Positions 55,926 to 64,000 of a stretch of DNA of 64,000 bases are shown here, piece after piece (position 1 is the stretch's first letter; each line of letters opens with the position of its first letter). This DNA is from Chromobacterium haemolyticum DSM 19808 (GTDB lineage: Bacteria > Pseudomonadota > Gammaproteobacteria > Burkholderiales > Chromobacteriaceae): positions 62,001 through 126,000 of the forward strand of contig NZ_JONK01000004.1 in the NCBI RefSeq assembly GCF_000711885.1, in the 5' to 3' direction. Below the pieces are notes generated by a model that worked only from the letters and a program-made list of their open reading frames with translations, searched no databases and had not been told where the DNA came from. The translations under genes were made by a program, and so were the position numbers.

Positions 55926-57431
55926 TTATTCCGGACGCATTTGCGGGAACAGAATGACATCGCGGATGGACGGCGCGTCGGTCAGCAGCATGACCAGACG
56001 GTCGATGCCGATGCCGCAGCCGCCGGTGGGCGGCAGACCGTATTCCATCGCGCGGATGTAGTCGGCGTCGTAGTGCATTGCCTCGTCGTCGCCGGCATCC
56101 TTCTGCGCCACTTGGGACAGGAAGCGCGCGGCTTGGTCTTCCGGGTCGTTCAACTCGGAGTAGCCGTTGGCGTGTTCGCGGCCGACGATGAACAGTTCGA
56201 AACGCTCGGTCAGGCCCGGCTTGCTGTCGGAGCCGCGCGCCAGCGGGGACACTTCCACCGGGTAGTCGATGATGAAGGTCGGGTTCCACAACAGGCTTTC
56301 GGCACATTCCTCAAACAGCGCCAATTGCAGGCTACCGAGGCCCGGCGCGGGAGGAAGCTTGCCGCCCAGGCGCTTGATCTCGCTGGCCACCCAGGCCGCG
56401 TCGGCCAGTTGAGCGTCGGTGTACTGCGGGTTGTAGTGTTTGATCGCGCCGACGATGGTGAAGCGGTCGAAGGGCTTGCCCAGGTCCACTTCCTTGCCTT
56501 GATAGCTGACGGTGGTGGAACCGCAGGATACCAGCGCGCATTCGCGGATGATGGTCTCGGTCATCTGCATCATGCGCTGGTAGTCGCTGTAAGCCTCGTA
56601 GAATTCGATCATGGTGAACTCGGGGTTGTGGCGCGTGCTCATCCCTTCGTTGCGGAAGTTGCGGTTGATCTCGAACACGCGTTCCAGGCCGCCCACCACC
56701 AGGCGCTTCAGATACAGCTCAGGCGCGATGCGCAGGTACAAGGGCATGTCCAGCGCATTGTGGTGGGTGACGAAAGGCTTGGCCGCGGCGCCGCCCGGGA
56801 TCGGGTGCATCATCGGGGTTTCCACTTCCAGATAGCCTTCGCCCACCATCACGTCGCGAACCTTCTGGATGATCTTGGACCGCTTGATGAAGGTCTGGCG
56901 GCTGTCTTCGTTCATGATCAGGTCGGCGTAGCGCTGACGGTACTTGGTTTCCTGATCGGTGATGCCGTGGAATTTCTCCGGCAGCGGGCGGATGTTCTTG
57001 GACAGCAGGCGCACTTCGCTGGCTTGTACCGTCAGTTCGCCGGTCTTGGTCTTGAACAGGGTGCCTTTGACGGCGACGATATCGCCCAAGTCCCAGTGCT
57101 TGAACTCGGCGTGCAGTTCTTCGCCCACGCCGTCATTGGAGATGTAGGCCTGAATGCGGCCGCTGCCGTCTTGCAGCGTGGCGAAGCTGGCCTTGCCCAT
57201 CACACGTTTCAACATCATGCGGCCGGCGACGGCAACCTCGATCTTTTCGGCTTCCAGCGCTTCTTTTTCCTTGCCTGCGTGAGCGTCCTGCAGGACTTGC
57301 GCGAAGTGGCTGCGCTTGAAGTCGTTGGGGAAGGCGATACGCTGTTCGCGGATGCTTTTCAGCTTTTGGCGGCGTTCCGCCATGATCTGGTTTTCGTCCT
57401 GGCTAGGCGATGTTTGCTCGTGTTCAGACAT
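55926..57431 (-). CDS. lysS: Lysyl-tRNA synthetase, class II
   Basis: LysS charges tRNA-Lys. The 501-residue product has the OB-fold anticodon-binding domain ([32 protein letters not shown]) and class II motifs: motif 1 around [20 protein letters not shown], motif 2 [20 protein letters not shown], motif 3 [16 protein letters not shown] 57431 follows GGAGTG; an in-frame ATG six codons upstream is less likely. It is 72 bp downstream of prfB on the same strand. Confidence 0.97.
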   Translation of the reverse strand: MSEHEQTSPSQDENQIMAERRQKLKSIREQRIAFPNDFKRSHFAQVLQDAHAGKEKEALEAEKIEVAVAGRMMLKRVMGKASFATLQDGSGRIQAYISNDGVGEELHAEFKHWDLGDIVAVKGTLFKTKTGELTVQASEVRLLSKNIRPLPEKFHGITDQETKYRQRYADLIMNEDSRQTFIKRSKIIQKVRDVMVGEGYLEVETPMMHPIPGGAAAKPFVTHHNALDMPLYLRIAPELYLKRLVVGGLERVFEINRNFRNEGMSTRHNPEFTMIEFYEAYSDYQRMMQMTETIIRECALVSCGSTTVSYQGKEVDLGKPFDRFTIVGAIKHYNPQYTDAQLADAAWVASEIKRLGGKLPPAPGLGSLQLALFEECAESLLWNPTFIIDYPVEVSPLARGSDSKPGLTERFELFIVGREHANGYSELNDPEDQAARFLSQVAQKDAGDDEAMHYDADYIRAMEYGLPPTGGCGIGIDRLVMLLTDAPSIRDVILFPQMRPE

Positions 57432-57503
57432 GTTCACTCCGTAATTCAATGCAATGGCTGTTGGCCGCCGCGCGGGCGGCGACCGGGTTAAGCGAGTTTA
57501 GGC

Positions 57504-58611
57504 TCAGACGCCTTGTTTCAGGCTGGCCTCGATGAAGCCGTCCAGGTCGCCGTCCATGACGCCCTTGATATTGCCCACTTCGTAGCTGGTGCGCAGGTCC
57601 TTGATTCGGGACTGGTCGAAGACGTAGGAGCGGATCTGATGACCCCAGCCCACATCGGTCTTGGTGTCTTCCAGCGCCTGCTTGGCCTCGTTGCGCTTTT
57701 TCAGTTCCAGTTCGTACAGCTTGGCACGCAGCATTTGCATCGCTTCGTCGCGGTTGCGGTGCTGGGAGCGGTCGTTCTGGCACTGCACCACGATCCCGGT
57801 GGGATTGTGGGTGATGCGCACGGCGGAGTCGGTTTTGTTGATGTGCTGACCGCCGGCGCCGGAGGCGCGGTAGGTGTCGACGCGCAAATCGGCCGGATTG
57901 ATGTCGATCTCGAAGCTGTCGTCCACTTCCGGATAGACGAAGACGGAGGAGAACGAAGTGTGGCGACGCGCGTTGGAGTCAAACGGGGACACTCGCACCA
58001 GGCGGTGCACGCCGACTTCGGAGCGCAGCAAGCCGTAGGCGTATTCACCGCTGATCTTCAGTGTGGCGCTGGTGATGCCGGCCACTTCGCCTTCGGATTC
58101 TTCCAGCACTTCCACGCTGAAGCCCTTGCGTTCGGCGTAGCGGATATACATGCGCAGCAGCATGCCGGCCCAGTCCTGGGCCTCGGTGCCGCCGGCGCCG
58201 GCCTGGATATCCAGGAAGCAGTTGTTCGGGTCCATCGGGTCGTGGAACATCCGGCGGAATTCCAGCTGCGCGAGCTTGGCTTCGGCGGTGTCCAGATCGG
58301 CCTGTACGGCCAGGATGGTGTCGTCGTCGTTTTCGGCGCGGCCCATCTCGAACAGTTCGGCGCTGTCGCTGACCATGGCGCTGATCTCGTCGATCACCAG
58401 CACCACGTCTTCCAGCTGTTTGCGCTCGCGGCCCAGTTCCTGAGCGCGCTTGGGGTCGTTCCAGATATCCGGGTCTTCGGTCAGGCGGGATACTTCTTCC
58501 AGACGGTCTTTTTTACCGTCGTAGTCAAAGATACCCCCGGATATCGGCGCCACGGGTGGCCAGGTCGTCGATCTTGGCCGCGATTTGGTTCAGTACTTCG
58601 ACTTCAATCAT
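57504..58611 (-). CDS. prfB: Peptide chain release factor 2, with programmed +1 frameshift
   Basis: RF2 releases peptides at UGA and UAA. The gene starts at ATG 58611 (GGAG upstream), reads 28 codons to an in-frame TGA (58527-58525), and continues in the +1 frame. The site is GGGGGTATCTTTGAC: an internal Shine-Dalgarno-like GGGGG, slippery CTT and stop TGA followed by C, as in E. coli prfB. The product is 368 residues with the SPF codon-recognition motif ([14 protein letters not shown]) and GGQ ([17 protein letters not shown]). RF2 autoregulates through this stop. Annotation of the long frame alone would miss the first 28 codons. Confidence 0.96.
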
Positions 58612-58675
58612 GCTCAACTCCAAATAGCAGTCTGTTAAATATAGGCAGTCGGGAAATCGGGTCTTGATCAAAGAC

Positions 58676-58704
58676 AAAAAAGCGCACCGTAAGGTGCGCT
58701 TTTG
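58676..58704. terminator. Terminator after mdh
   Basis: AAAAGCGCACC, a GTAA loop, GGTGCGCTTTT, with A- and T-runs on both sides, 21 bp beyond the mdh stop on the minus strand. Confidence 0.85.
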
Positions 58705-58724
58705 CTGAAAAGACTTGGGATGGA

Positions 58725-59705
58725 TCAGCCAAACAGGTGAGCGATGGCGGCGCGCTCTTCTTCCAGTTCGGCCAGGGTGAAGTTCATCCGCTCGCGGCTG
58801 AACTCGTCGATTTCCAGACCTTGCACAATCTTGTATTCGCCATTTTCGCATACAACCGGGAAGCCGTACATCACGCCTTCCGGGATGCCGTAGGAGCCGT
58901 CGGACGGAATGCCCATGGTCACCCACTTGCCGTTGCTGCCCAGCACCCAGTCGTGGACGTGGTCGATGGCGGCATTGGCTGCGGAAGCAGCGGAGGAAAG
59001 GCCTCGCGCTTCAATGATGGCGGCGCCGCGTTTGCCCACGGTGGGCAGGAATACGTCGCGGTTCCAGGCTTCGTCGTTGATCATGGCCTTGACCGGCTGA
59101 CCGGCGATGCTGGCGAAGCGGTAGTCGGCGTACATGGTCGGCGAGTGGTTGCCCCATACCGCCAGTTTCTCGATGGCGGCCACCGGCTTGCCGGTTTTGG
59201 CGGCGATCTGGGACAGCGCGCGGTTGTGGTCAAGACGCAACATGGCGGTGAAGTTTTTCGGATTCAGATCCGGAGCGGACTTCATCGCGATCCAGGCGTT
59301 GGTGTTGGCCGGGTTGCCCACAACCAGCACTTTCACGTCGCGAGCGGCGTGGTCGTTCAGCGCCTTGCCCTGCACCGTGAAGATGGCGCCGTTGGCTTCC
59401 AGCAGATCCTTGCGCTCCATGCCCTTGCTGCGCGGGCGGGCGCCTACCAGCAGCGCGACCTTGACGTCCTTGAAGGCCACGTTCGGATCGTCGGTAGCGA
59501 CCATGCCGGCCAGCAGGGGGAAGGCACAGTCTTCCAGTTCCATCATCACGCCCTTGAGGGCGGTTTGAGCTTGCGGCAGGTCCAGCAGTTGCAGGATGAC
59601 CGGTTGATCCTTGCCGAGCATTTCGCCGCTGGCAATGCGGAACAGCAGACTGTAGCCGATTTGGCCGGCTGCGCCGGTGACGGCGACGCGAACGGGAGCT
59701 TTCAT
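58725..59705 (-). CDS. mdh: Malate dehydrogenase
   Basis: Mdh oxidises malate to oxaloacetate with NAD in the TCA cycle. The 326-residue product has the betaproteobacterial MDH form: [45 protein letters not shown] with substrate arginines, [23 protein letters not shown] and the catalytic His in [16 protein letters not shown] 59705 is preceded by AAGGAGAG; upstream in-frame codons lack homology. It is divergent from a GntR gene next to sdhCDAB, another TCA-cycle operon. Confidence 0.97.
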   Translation of the reverse strand: MKAPVRVAVTGAAGQIGYSLLFRIASGEMLGKDQPVILQLLDLPQAQTALKGVMMELEDCAFPLLAGMVATDDPNVAFKDVKVALLVGARPRSKGMERKDLLEANGAIFTVQGKALNDHAARDVKVLVVGNPANTNAWIAMKSAPDLNPKNFTAMLRLDHNRALSQIAAKTGKPVAAIEKLAVWGNHSPTMYADYRFASIAGQPVKAMINDEAWNRDVFLPTVGKRGAAIIEARGLSSAASAANAAIDHVHDWVLGSNGKWVTMGIPSDGSYGIPEGVMYGFPVVCENGEYKIVQGLEIDEFSRERMNFTLAELEEERAAIAHLFG

Positions 59706-59861
59706 TGGCGGACTCTCCTTTGATGTATCCGATAATGACGATATGCAGATGTTGCTCTGCAGCATTAAATGCTTTTGTGCGGCTGAGTGTAACACGGAGT
59801 ATAGCCAATGTGGGGGTGGATTCCTCATCAGAAAAGCTGATAGGGGCAGCAAAGTCTTGTA

Positions 59862-59873
59862 TCTTATATAAGA
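59862..59873. promoter_or_regulatory. Palindromic operator candidate between mdh and gntR
   Basis: TCTTATATAAGA is a perfect 12-bp palindrome in the 210-bp divergent gap. It is flanked by the direct repeats TCTTGTAT (before) and ACTTGTAT (after). It lies 42 bp upstream of the gntR start and is the best candidate site for the GntR product. Confidence 0.5.
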
Positions 59874-59915
59874 CTTGTATTTACGCTTGATTTGTTTGGT
59901 GATACAACAGAGAAC

Positions 59916-60650
59916 ATGACAGATCGACCGCTGCGTAGACAGCCGCTGTACAGCCAGATCAAACAGCAGTTGCTGCGACGGATCGGCGATGGCGAGTGGC
60001 AGGAAAACGATGCCTTGCCCAGCGAATGGGATTTGGCGGACGAGTTGGGCGCAAGCCAGGGCACGGTGCGCAAGGCTTTGAGCGAACTGGTGGCCGACGG
60101 TCTTTTGTATCGCGCGCAGGGCAGGGGCACTTTCGTGGCGCCGGCGCCCAGCGAATGGGGCGAAGGCCTGCTGCTGACGCCGGGGCTGTTCAACGAGCAG
60201 CCGGACGATCTGGCGAGGGAGTTCCTCGGTATTTCGCGAGGCAACGCCAGCGATGACATGGCCGCGGCATTGCAATTGCGGCGCGCTGCGCCTTTATTGA
60301 GAGTTCGGCAGTTGTGGCGCTGGCACGGCATCCCGGTCGCGGTGGATGAGGCCTTCTTGCCGGCCGACGAGTTTGAAGGGCTGGACGCGCGCTGGCTGCG
60401 CGGTTCGTCCGGGGTGTATCAGGCGCTGCAGCAGCGCTTCGGCATCCGTTTGAAGGTATTGTGCGAGCAGTTCCGCGCGCTGATGCTGCCGCGCGAGGAA
60501 AGCGCCTTGCTCGGCGTCACCGGCATGGTGGCCGAGGCGCCGGCCTTGAGCCTGATACGGATTTCAGGCTCGATGGAGGGCGTGCCGCTGGAGTGGCGGC
60601 AGCGTTACTGTTTGACGCACAACTGGGCTTATACCGCCCGCCGGGCTTGA
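59916..60650 (+). CDS. GntR-family regulator, HutC/UTRA subfamily
   Basis: The 244-residue protein has the GntR winged helix ([66 protein letters not shown]) and a UTRA ligand-binding domain. Located between mdh and sdhCDAB, it probably controls TCA-cycle genes in response to a dicarboxylate or related metabolite; that role is inferred from position. ATG 59916 is chosen over an earlier in-frame start at 59892. Confidence 0.9.
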   Translation: MTDRPLRRQPLYSQIKQQLLRRIGDGEWQENDALPSEWDLADELGASQGTVRKALSELVADGLLYRAQGRGTFVAPAPSEWGEGLLLTPGLFNEQPDDLAREFLGISRGNASDDMAAALQLRRAAPLLRVRQLWRWHGIPVAVDEAFLPADEFEGLDARWLRGSSGVYQALQQRFGIRLKVLCEQFRALMLPREESALLGVTGMVAEAPALSLIRISGSMEGVPLEWRQRYCLTHNWAYTARRA

Positions 60651-60664
60651 CGCGGCGGGCTTTT
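60636..60664 (+). terminator. Terminator overlapping the end of the mdh-adjacent gntR
   Basis: GCCCGCC (60636-60642), an 11-nt loop, GGCGGGC (60654-60660) and TTTT. The stem starts inside the last codons of gntR. Confidence 0.7.
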
Positions 60665-60885
60665 GACGTGACGTGGACGGCTGGGCCGGCGGCGAAAGAC
60701 AGGCCGCGGCCAGCCAGTTTTGCTAGAATCCCCGGGTCATATTGCACCGCGATATTCCTGGTGCGGCATGAGCGGTAATGACGGGCATCCAGCCATAACA
60801 AAAACGGAGCCCTTCAGGCGGGCGGCCTCGTAGCGGGTCGTCTGTTGTGTAACCTCTTGGTTCTAAAAACATCCAAGGAAGCCAT

Positions 60886-61260
60886 ATGCAGAAGCAACGA
60901 CCAAAGCACCTGGATCTGGCCAAGATCAGATTGCCGATTCCCGGCATCGTCTCGATCTTGCACCGGATCAGCGGTGTTGCGCTGTTCTTTTCTCTCCCAC
61001 TGTTGATTTACCTGTTGCACGGTTCGCTGAGTTCGGCCGAATCGTTCGAAACCTACCGCGCCGTGGTGGGCAACCCGCTGATGAAGCTGGTGTTGCTCGG
61101 CCTGTTGTGGGCGTATATGCACCATTTCTGTGCCGGTATCCGTTTCCTCTTCCTCGATATTCATAAAGGTCTTGAACTGCAGACCGCCCGCGCCACCGCC
61201 AAGACCGTTGTGGCAGTCAGCCTGGCGCTGACCGTGGTTCTGGGAGTTGCTCTATGGTAA
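60886..61260 (+). CDS. sdhC: Succinate dehydrogenase cytochrome b556 subunit SdhC
   Basis: SdhC is a membrane anchor of complex II that helps bind haem b and ubiquinone. The 124-residue product has RPKHLDLAKIRLPIPGIVSILHRISGVALF with the quinone-site Ser/Arg region, three membrane helices, and the haem-ligand histidine region WAYMHHFCAGIRFLFLDIHKG. Its stop overlaps sdhD by 7 bp. Confidence 0.96.
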   Translation: MQKQRPKHLDLAKIRLPIPGIVSILHRISGVALFFSLPLLIYLLHGSLSSAESFETYRAVVGNPLMKLVLLGLLWAYMHHFCAGIRFLFLDIHKGLELQTARATAKTVVAVSLALTVVLGVALW

Positions 61261-61598
61261 ACCGCAATGTCGTCGGCGCCGGCTATGGCCTGCGCGATTG
61301 GATCATGCAGCGCGTCACCGCGGTGATCATGTTGATCTACACCGTGGCTTTGGCTTTGTTCCTGTTGACCATGCCGTCCGGCTACGAAGGTTGGAAGGCG
61401 TTCTTCGGCCAGTTCTGGGTGCAACTGCTGACCCAGGTAAGCTTGATCGCCCTGTTCCTCCACGTATGGGTGGGCATCCGCGATCTGTGGATGGACTATG
61501 TGAAGCCGGTGGGCGTTCGCCTGGCGCTGCACGTGTTCACCATCGTTTGGCTGGTTTCCTGTTTTATCTATTCCGTTAAAGTGGTCTGGGGGCTGTAA
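61254..61598 (+). CDS. sdhD: Succinate dehydrogenase hydrophobic anchor SdhD
   Basis: The 114-residue product has three membrane helices and the SdhD pattern GAGYGLRDWIMQRVTAVIMLIYTVALALFL, FLHVWVGIRDLWMDYVKP with the haem histidine. It overlaps sdhC (7 bp) and sdhA (1 bp, TAATG). Confidence 0.95.
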   Translation: MVNRNVVGAGYGLRDWIMQRVTAVIMLIYTVALALFLLTMPSGYEGWKAFFGQFWVQLLTQVSLIALFLHVWVGIRDLWMDYVKPVGVRLALHVFTIVWLVSCFIYSVKVVWGL

Positions 61599-63370
61599 TG
61601 GGTATTCCTGTTCGTCATTTCGACGCCGTTATCGTTGGGGCAGGCGGAGCAGGCATGCGCGCGGCCTTGCAATTGTCCGAGGCCGGCCTGAAGACAGCTG
61701 TGCTGTCCAAGGTATTCCCGACCCGCTCCCACACTGTTGCCGCCCAGGGCGGCGTGTCCGCTTCGCTCGGCAATTCCGAGGAAGATCATTGGCACTGGCA
61801 TATGTACGACACCGTCAAGGGGTCGGACTGGCTGGGTGATCAGGACGCCATCGAATTCATGTGCCGCGAAGCGCCCAAGGTGGTGGTGGAGCTGGAACAC
61901 TTCGGCATGCCGTTCGACCGCAACGCCGACGGTTCCATCTATCAGCGCCCGTTCGGCGGCCATATGTCGAACTTCGGCGAGAAGCCGGTGCGTCGCGCTT
62001 GCGCCGCGGCCGACCGGACCGGCCACGCCATGCTGCACGCGCTGTACCAGCGCAATGTGCGCGCCAACACTCACTTCTTCGTTGAGTGGATGGCGCTGGA
62101 CCTGATCCGCGATGCCGACGGCAATGTCCAGGGCGTGATCGCCATGGAAATGGAAACTTCGGAAATCGTCGTGTTCCAGGCCAAGGCCACCCTGTTCGCC
62201 ACCGGCGGCGCCGGCCGCATCTTCTCCTCGTCCACCAACGCCTTCATCAATACCGGCGACGGCCTGGGCATGGCCGCTCGCGCAGGCATTCCGCTGGAAG
62301 ACATGGAGTTCTGGCAGTTCCATCCGACCGGCGTGGCTGGCGCGGGCGTGTTGATCACCGAAGGCGTGCGCGGCGAAGGCGGCATTCTGCGCAATGCGCA
62401 GGGCGAGCGTTTCATGGAACGCTACGCGCCCAACGCCAAGGATCTGGCGTCCCGCGATGTGGTGTCGCGCGCGATGGTGACCGAGATCAACGAAGGCCGC
62501 GGCTGTGGCCCGAACAAGGATCACGTGCTGCTGGACATCACTCATCTGGATCCGGAAGTGATCATGTCCAAGCTGCCTGGCATCCGCGAGATCTCGATCA
62601 AGTTCGCCGGCGTGGACCCGATCAAGGCCCCGATTCCGGTGGTGCCGACCTGCCATTACCAGATGGGCGGCATTCCCACCAACTACCACGGCGAAGTGGT
62701 GGTGCATGGCGAAAAAGTGCAGGGCTTCTATGCCGCGGGCGAATGCGCGTGCGCGTCGGTGCACGGCGCCAACCGCCTGGGCACCAACTCGTTGCTGGAT
62801 TTGCTGGTGTTCGGCAAGAGCTCGGCCAATTCGATGATCGAGTTCATCAAGCAGCAGCCGGAAGATCTGCCGGAGCTGGCGCTGGCGGACGTCGAGCGCT
62901 CGCTGGCCCGCGTTGAGCGTCTGAACACCCAGACCGGCGGCGTGCAGGTCAACGATGCGCGTGAAGCCATGCAGCGCACCATGCAGGCGCACTGCGGCGT
63001 GTTCCGCTTCAAGGACATGCTGGCCGAAGGCGTGGAGAAGATTCTGGAAGTGGAGAAGATGGTGCAGCGCACCGAGATTTCCGACAAGTCCAATGTCTTC
63101 AATACCGCCCGCATCGAGGCGCTGGAGCTGGAAAACCTGATCGAAGTGGCCAAGGCCACGATGATCTCGGCCAATGCCCGCACCGAGAGCCGCGGCGCCC
63201 ATGTGCGCGACGACGCCAAGGACACCGAGGAAACCCCGAACGGCCGCGACGACAAGAACTGGCTGAAGCATACCCTGTGGTATCGCGAAGCCAACCGTCT
63301 GGACTACAAGCCGGTCACCCTGAAGCCGCTGTCGGTCGATACGATCGCGCTGAAGACCCGCTCCTACTAA
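61598..63370 (+). CDS. sdhA: Succinate dehydrogenase flavoprotein subunit SdhA
   Basis: SdhA oxidises succinate with covalently bound FAD. The 590-residue product has FAD-binding VIVGAGGAGMRAALQLSEAG, the flavinylated histidine in TRSHTVAAQGGVSA, substrate residues in FHPTGVAGAGVLITEGVRGEGG and RDVVSRAM, and GECACASVHGANRLGTNSLLDLLVFG. It sits in sdhCDAB and is followed 13 bp later by sdhB. Confidence 0.98.
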   Translation: MGIPVRHFDAVIVGAGGAGMRAALQLSEAGLKTAVLSKVFPTRSHTVAAQGGVSASLGNSEEDHWHWHMYDTVKGSDWLGDQDAIEFMCREAPKVVVELEHFGMPFDRNADGSIYQRPFGGHMSNFGEKPVRRACAAADRTGHAMLHALYQRNVRANTHFFVEWMALDLIRDADGNVQGVIAMEMETSEIVVFQAKATLFATGGAGRIFSSSTNAFINTGDGLGMAARAGIPLEDMEFWQFHPTGVAGAGVLITEGVRGEGGILRNAQGERFMERYAPNAKDLASRDVVSRAMVTEINEGRGCGPNKDHVLLDITHLDPEVIMSKLPGIREISIKFAGVDPIKAPIPVVPTCHYQMGGIPTNYHGEVVVHGEKVQGFYAAGECACASVHGANRLGTNSLLDLLVFGKSSANSMIEFIKQQPEDLPELALADVERSLARVERLNTQTGGVQVNDAREAMQRTMQAHCGVFRFKDMLAEGVEKILEVEKMVQRTEISDKSNVFNTARIEALELENLIEVAKATMISANARTESRGAHVRDDAKDTEETPNGRDDKNWLKHTLWYREANRLDYKPVTLKPLSVDTIALKTRSY

Positions 63371-63383
63371 GGGTGCAATCAAG

Positions 63384-64000
63384 ATGACTACCGAAACCGT
63401 CAAATTCCGCATCTACCGCTACAACCCGGAAACCGATGCCAAGCCGTACATGCAGGACATCAGCGTGGAGATGAGCTCCACCGAGCACAAGCTGTTGGAT
63501 GCGCTGGTGAAGCTGAAGGTGAAGGACGACACGCTGAGCTTCCGTCGCTCCTGTCGCGAAGGCGTCTGCGGTTCCGACGCGATGAACATCAACGGCAAGA
63601 ACGGCCTGGCCTGCCTGACCGACTTCCGCGACCTGAAACAGCCGATCGAGCTGCGTCCGCTGCCGGGTCTGCCGGTGATCCGCGATCTGATCGTGGACAT
63701 GACTCAGTTCTTCAAGCAGTACCACTCGATCAAGCCGTATGTGATCAACGACACGCCGCCGCCGGAGCGCGAACGCAAGCAGTCGCCGGAAGACCGCAAG
63801 GAACTGGACGGCCTGTACGAGTGCATTCTGTGCGCTTGCTGCTCGACGTCCTGCCCGTCCTTCTGGTGGAACCCGGACAAGTTCGTCGGCCCGGCCGGTC
63901 TGTTGGCCGCCTACCGCTTCATCGCGGACACGCGCGACGAAGCCACCAAGGAGCGTCTGGACAATCTGGAAGATCCGTACCGCTTGTTCCGTTGCCACAC
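63384..64000 (+). CDS. sdhB: Succinate dehydrogenase iron-sulfur subunit SdhB (3' end outside window)
   Basis: ATG 63384 opens a frame of at least 205 codons running off the window. It has the [2Fe-2S] plant-ferredoxin motif RRSCREGVCGSDAMNINGKNGLAC and the second-domain motif CILCACCSTSCPSFWWN that ligates the [4Fe-4S] and part of the [3Fe-4S] clusters. SdhB passes electrons from SdhA to the quinone site. About 30 C-terminal residues are missing relative to typical SdhB. Confidence 0.97.
   Translation, partial: MTTETVKFRIYRYNPETDAKPYMQDISVEMSSTEHKLLDALVKLKVKDDTLSFRRSCREGVCGSDAMNINGKNGLACLTDFRDLKQPIELRPLPGLPVIRDLIVDMTQFFKQYHSIKPYVINDTPPPERERKQSPEDRKELDGLYECILCACCSTSCPSFWWNPDKFVGPAGLLAAYRFIADTRDEATKERLDNLEDPYRLFRCH

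Noticed and set aside
58553-58553. Non-ATG start at 58553 as the beginning of prfB
   Set aside because: The conserved RF2 N-terminus is encoded upstream from ATG 58611 and joined by the programmed +1 frameshift.

Overview
The window looks like a chromosomal segment of a Chromobacterium-like betaproteobacterium (Neisseriales, Chromobacteriaceae). The basis is high G+C with strong G/C third-position bias, betaproteobacterial versions of core enzymes (ErpA, malate dehydrogenase, RpoS), and gene neighbourhoods typical of the group: surE-pcm-nlpD-rpoS, rpsP-rimM-trmD-rplS, rplM-rpsI, and mdh-gntR-sdhCDAB. The genus is an inference from memory; no database search was done.

Layout. 1-9 kb: the 5' part of a low-complexity Arg/Gln/Pro-rich protein gene, mutY, relA, and the deoxynucleoside catabolism genes deoC and deoABD. 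9-13 kb: a probable small RNA, rplM-rpsI, argC, erpA and an orphan cheR. 13-18 kb: dadA, purT with an overlapping truncated haemoglobin gene, a thioesterase, folB and plsY. 18-23 kb: a histone-deacetylase-like amidohydrolase, then a moxR/DUF58/transglutaminase operon. 23-28 kb (minus strand): surE-pcm-nlpD-rpoS and nadA. 28-38 kb: a CDF metal exporter overlapping a large Pat-type acetyltransferase, the rpsP operon, ogt, xerD, clpSA and cspA. 38-50 kb: mdtH and regulators, a candidate structured RNA, ubiG and an MTA/SAH-deaminase-type gene, two adjacent c-di-GMP genes, a LysR/aldo-keto reductase pair and a His/Asp-rich secreted protein. 50.5-55.9 kb is the accessory part: a possible outer-membrane protein remnant, a 5'-truncated membrane protein gene, an IS3-family element with a broken orfB, and a Tn7-like tnsA-tnsB remnant whose tnsB runs into the IS end. 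55.9-64 kb: lysS, prfB with its programmed +1 frameshift, mdh, a GntR regulator and sdhCDAB (sdhB runs off the window).

The main non-coding signals are (i) a dispersed element of about 142 bp with terminal inverted repeats, four copies, two abutting a stop codon and two bracketing deoC in opposite orientation; (ii) a small-RNA locus at 9.15-9.30 kb with a CU-rich anti-Shine-Dalgarno-like loop; (iii) a second structured-RNA candidate at 41.40-41.68 kb; and (iv) the IS/Tn7-like junction, where genes on both sides of the IS are truncated and no target duplication is seen. A tandem repeat of about 106 bp beside lysS may mark the Tn7-like end. Most other genes are conserved housekeeping functions in operons with recognisable terminators.
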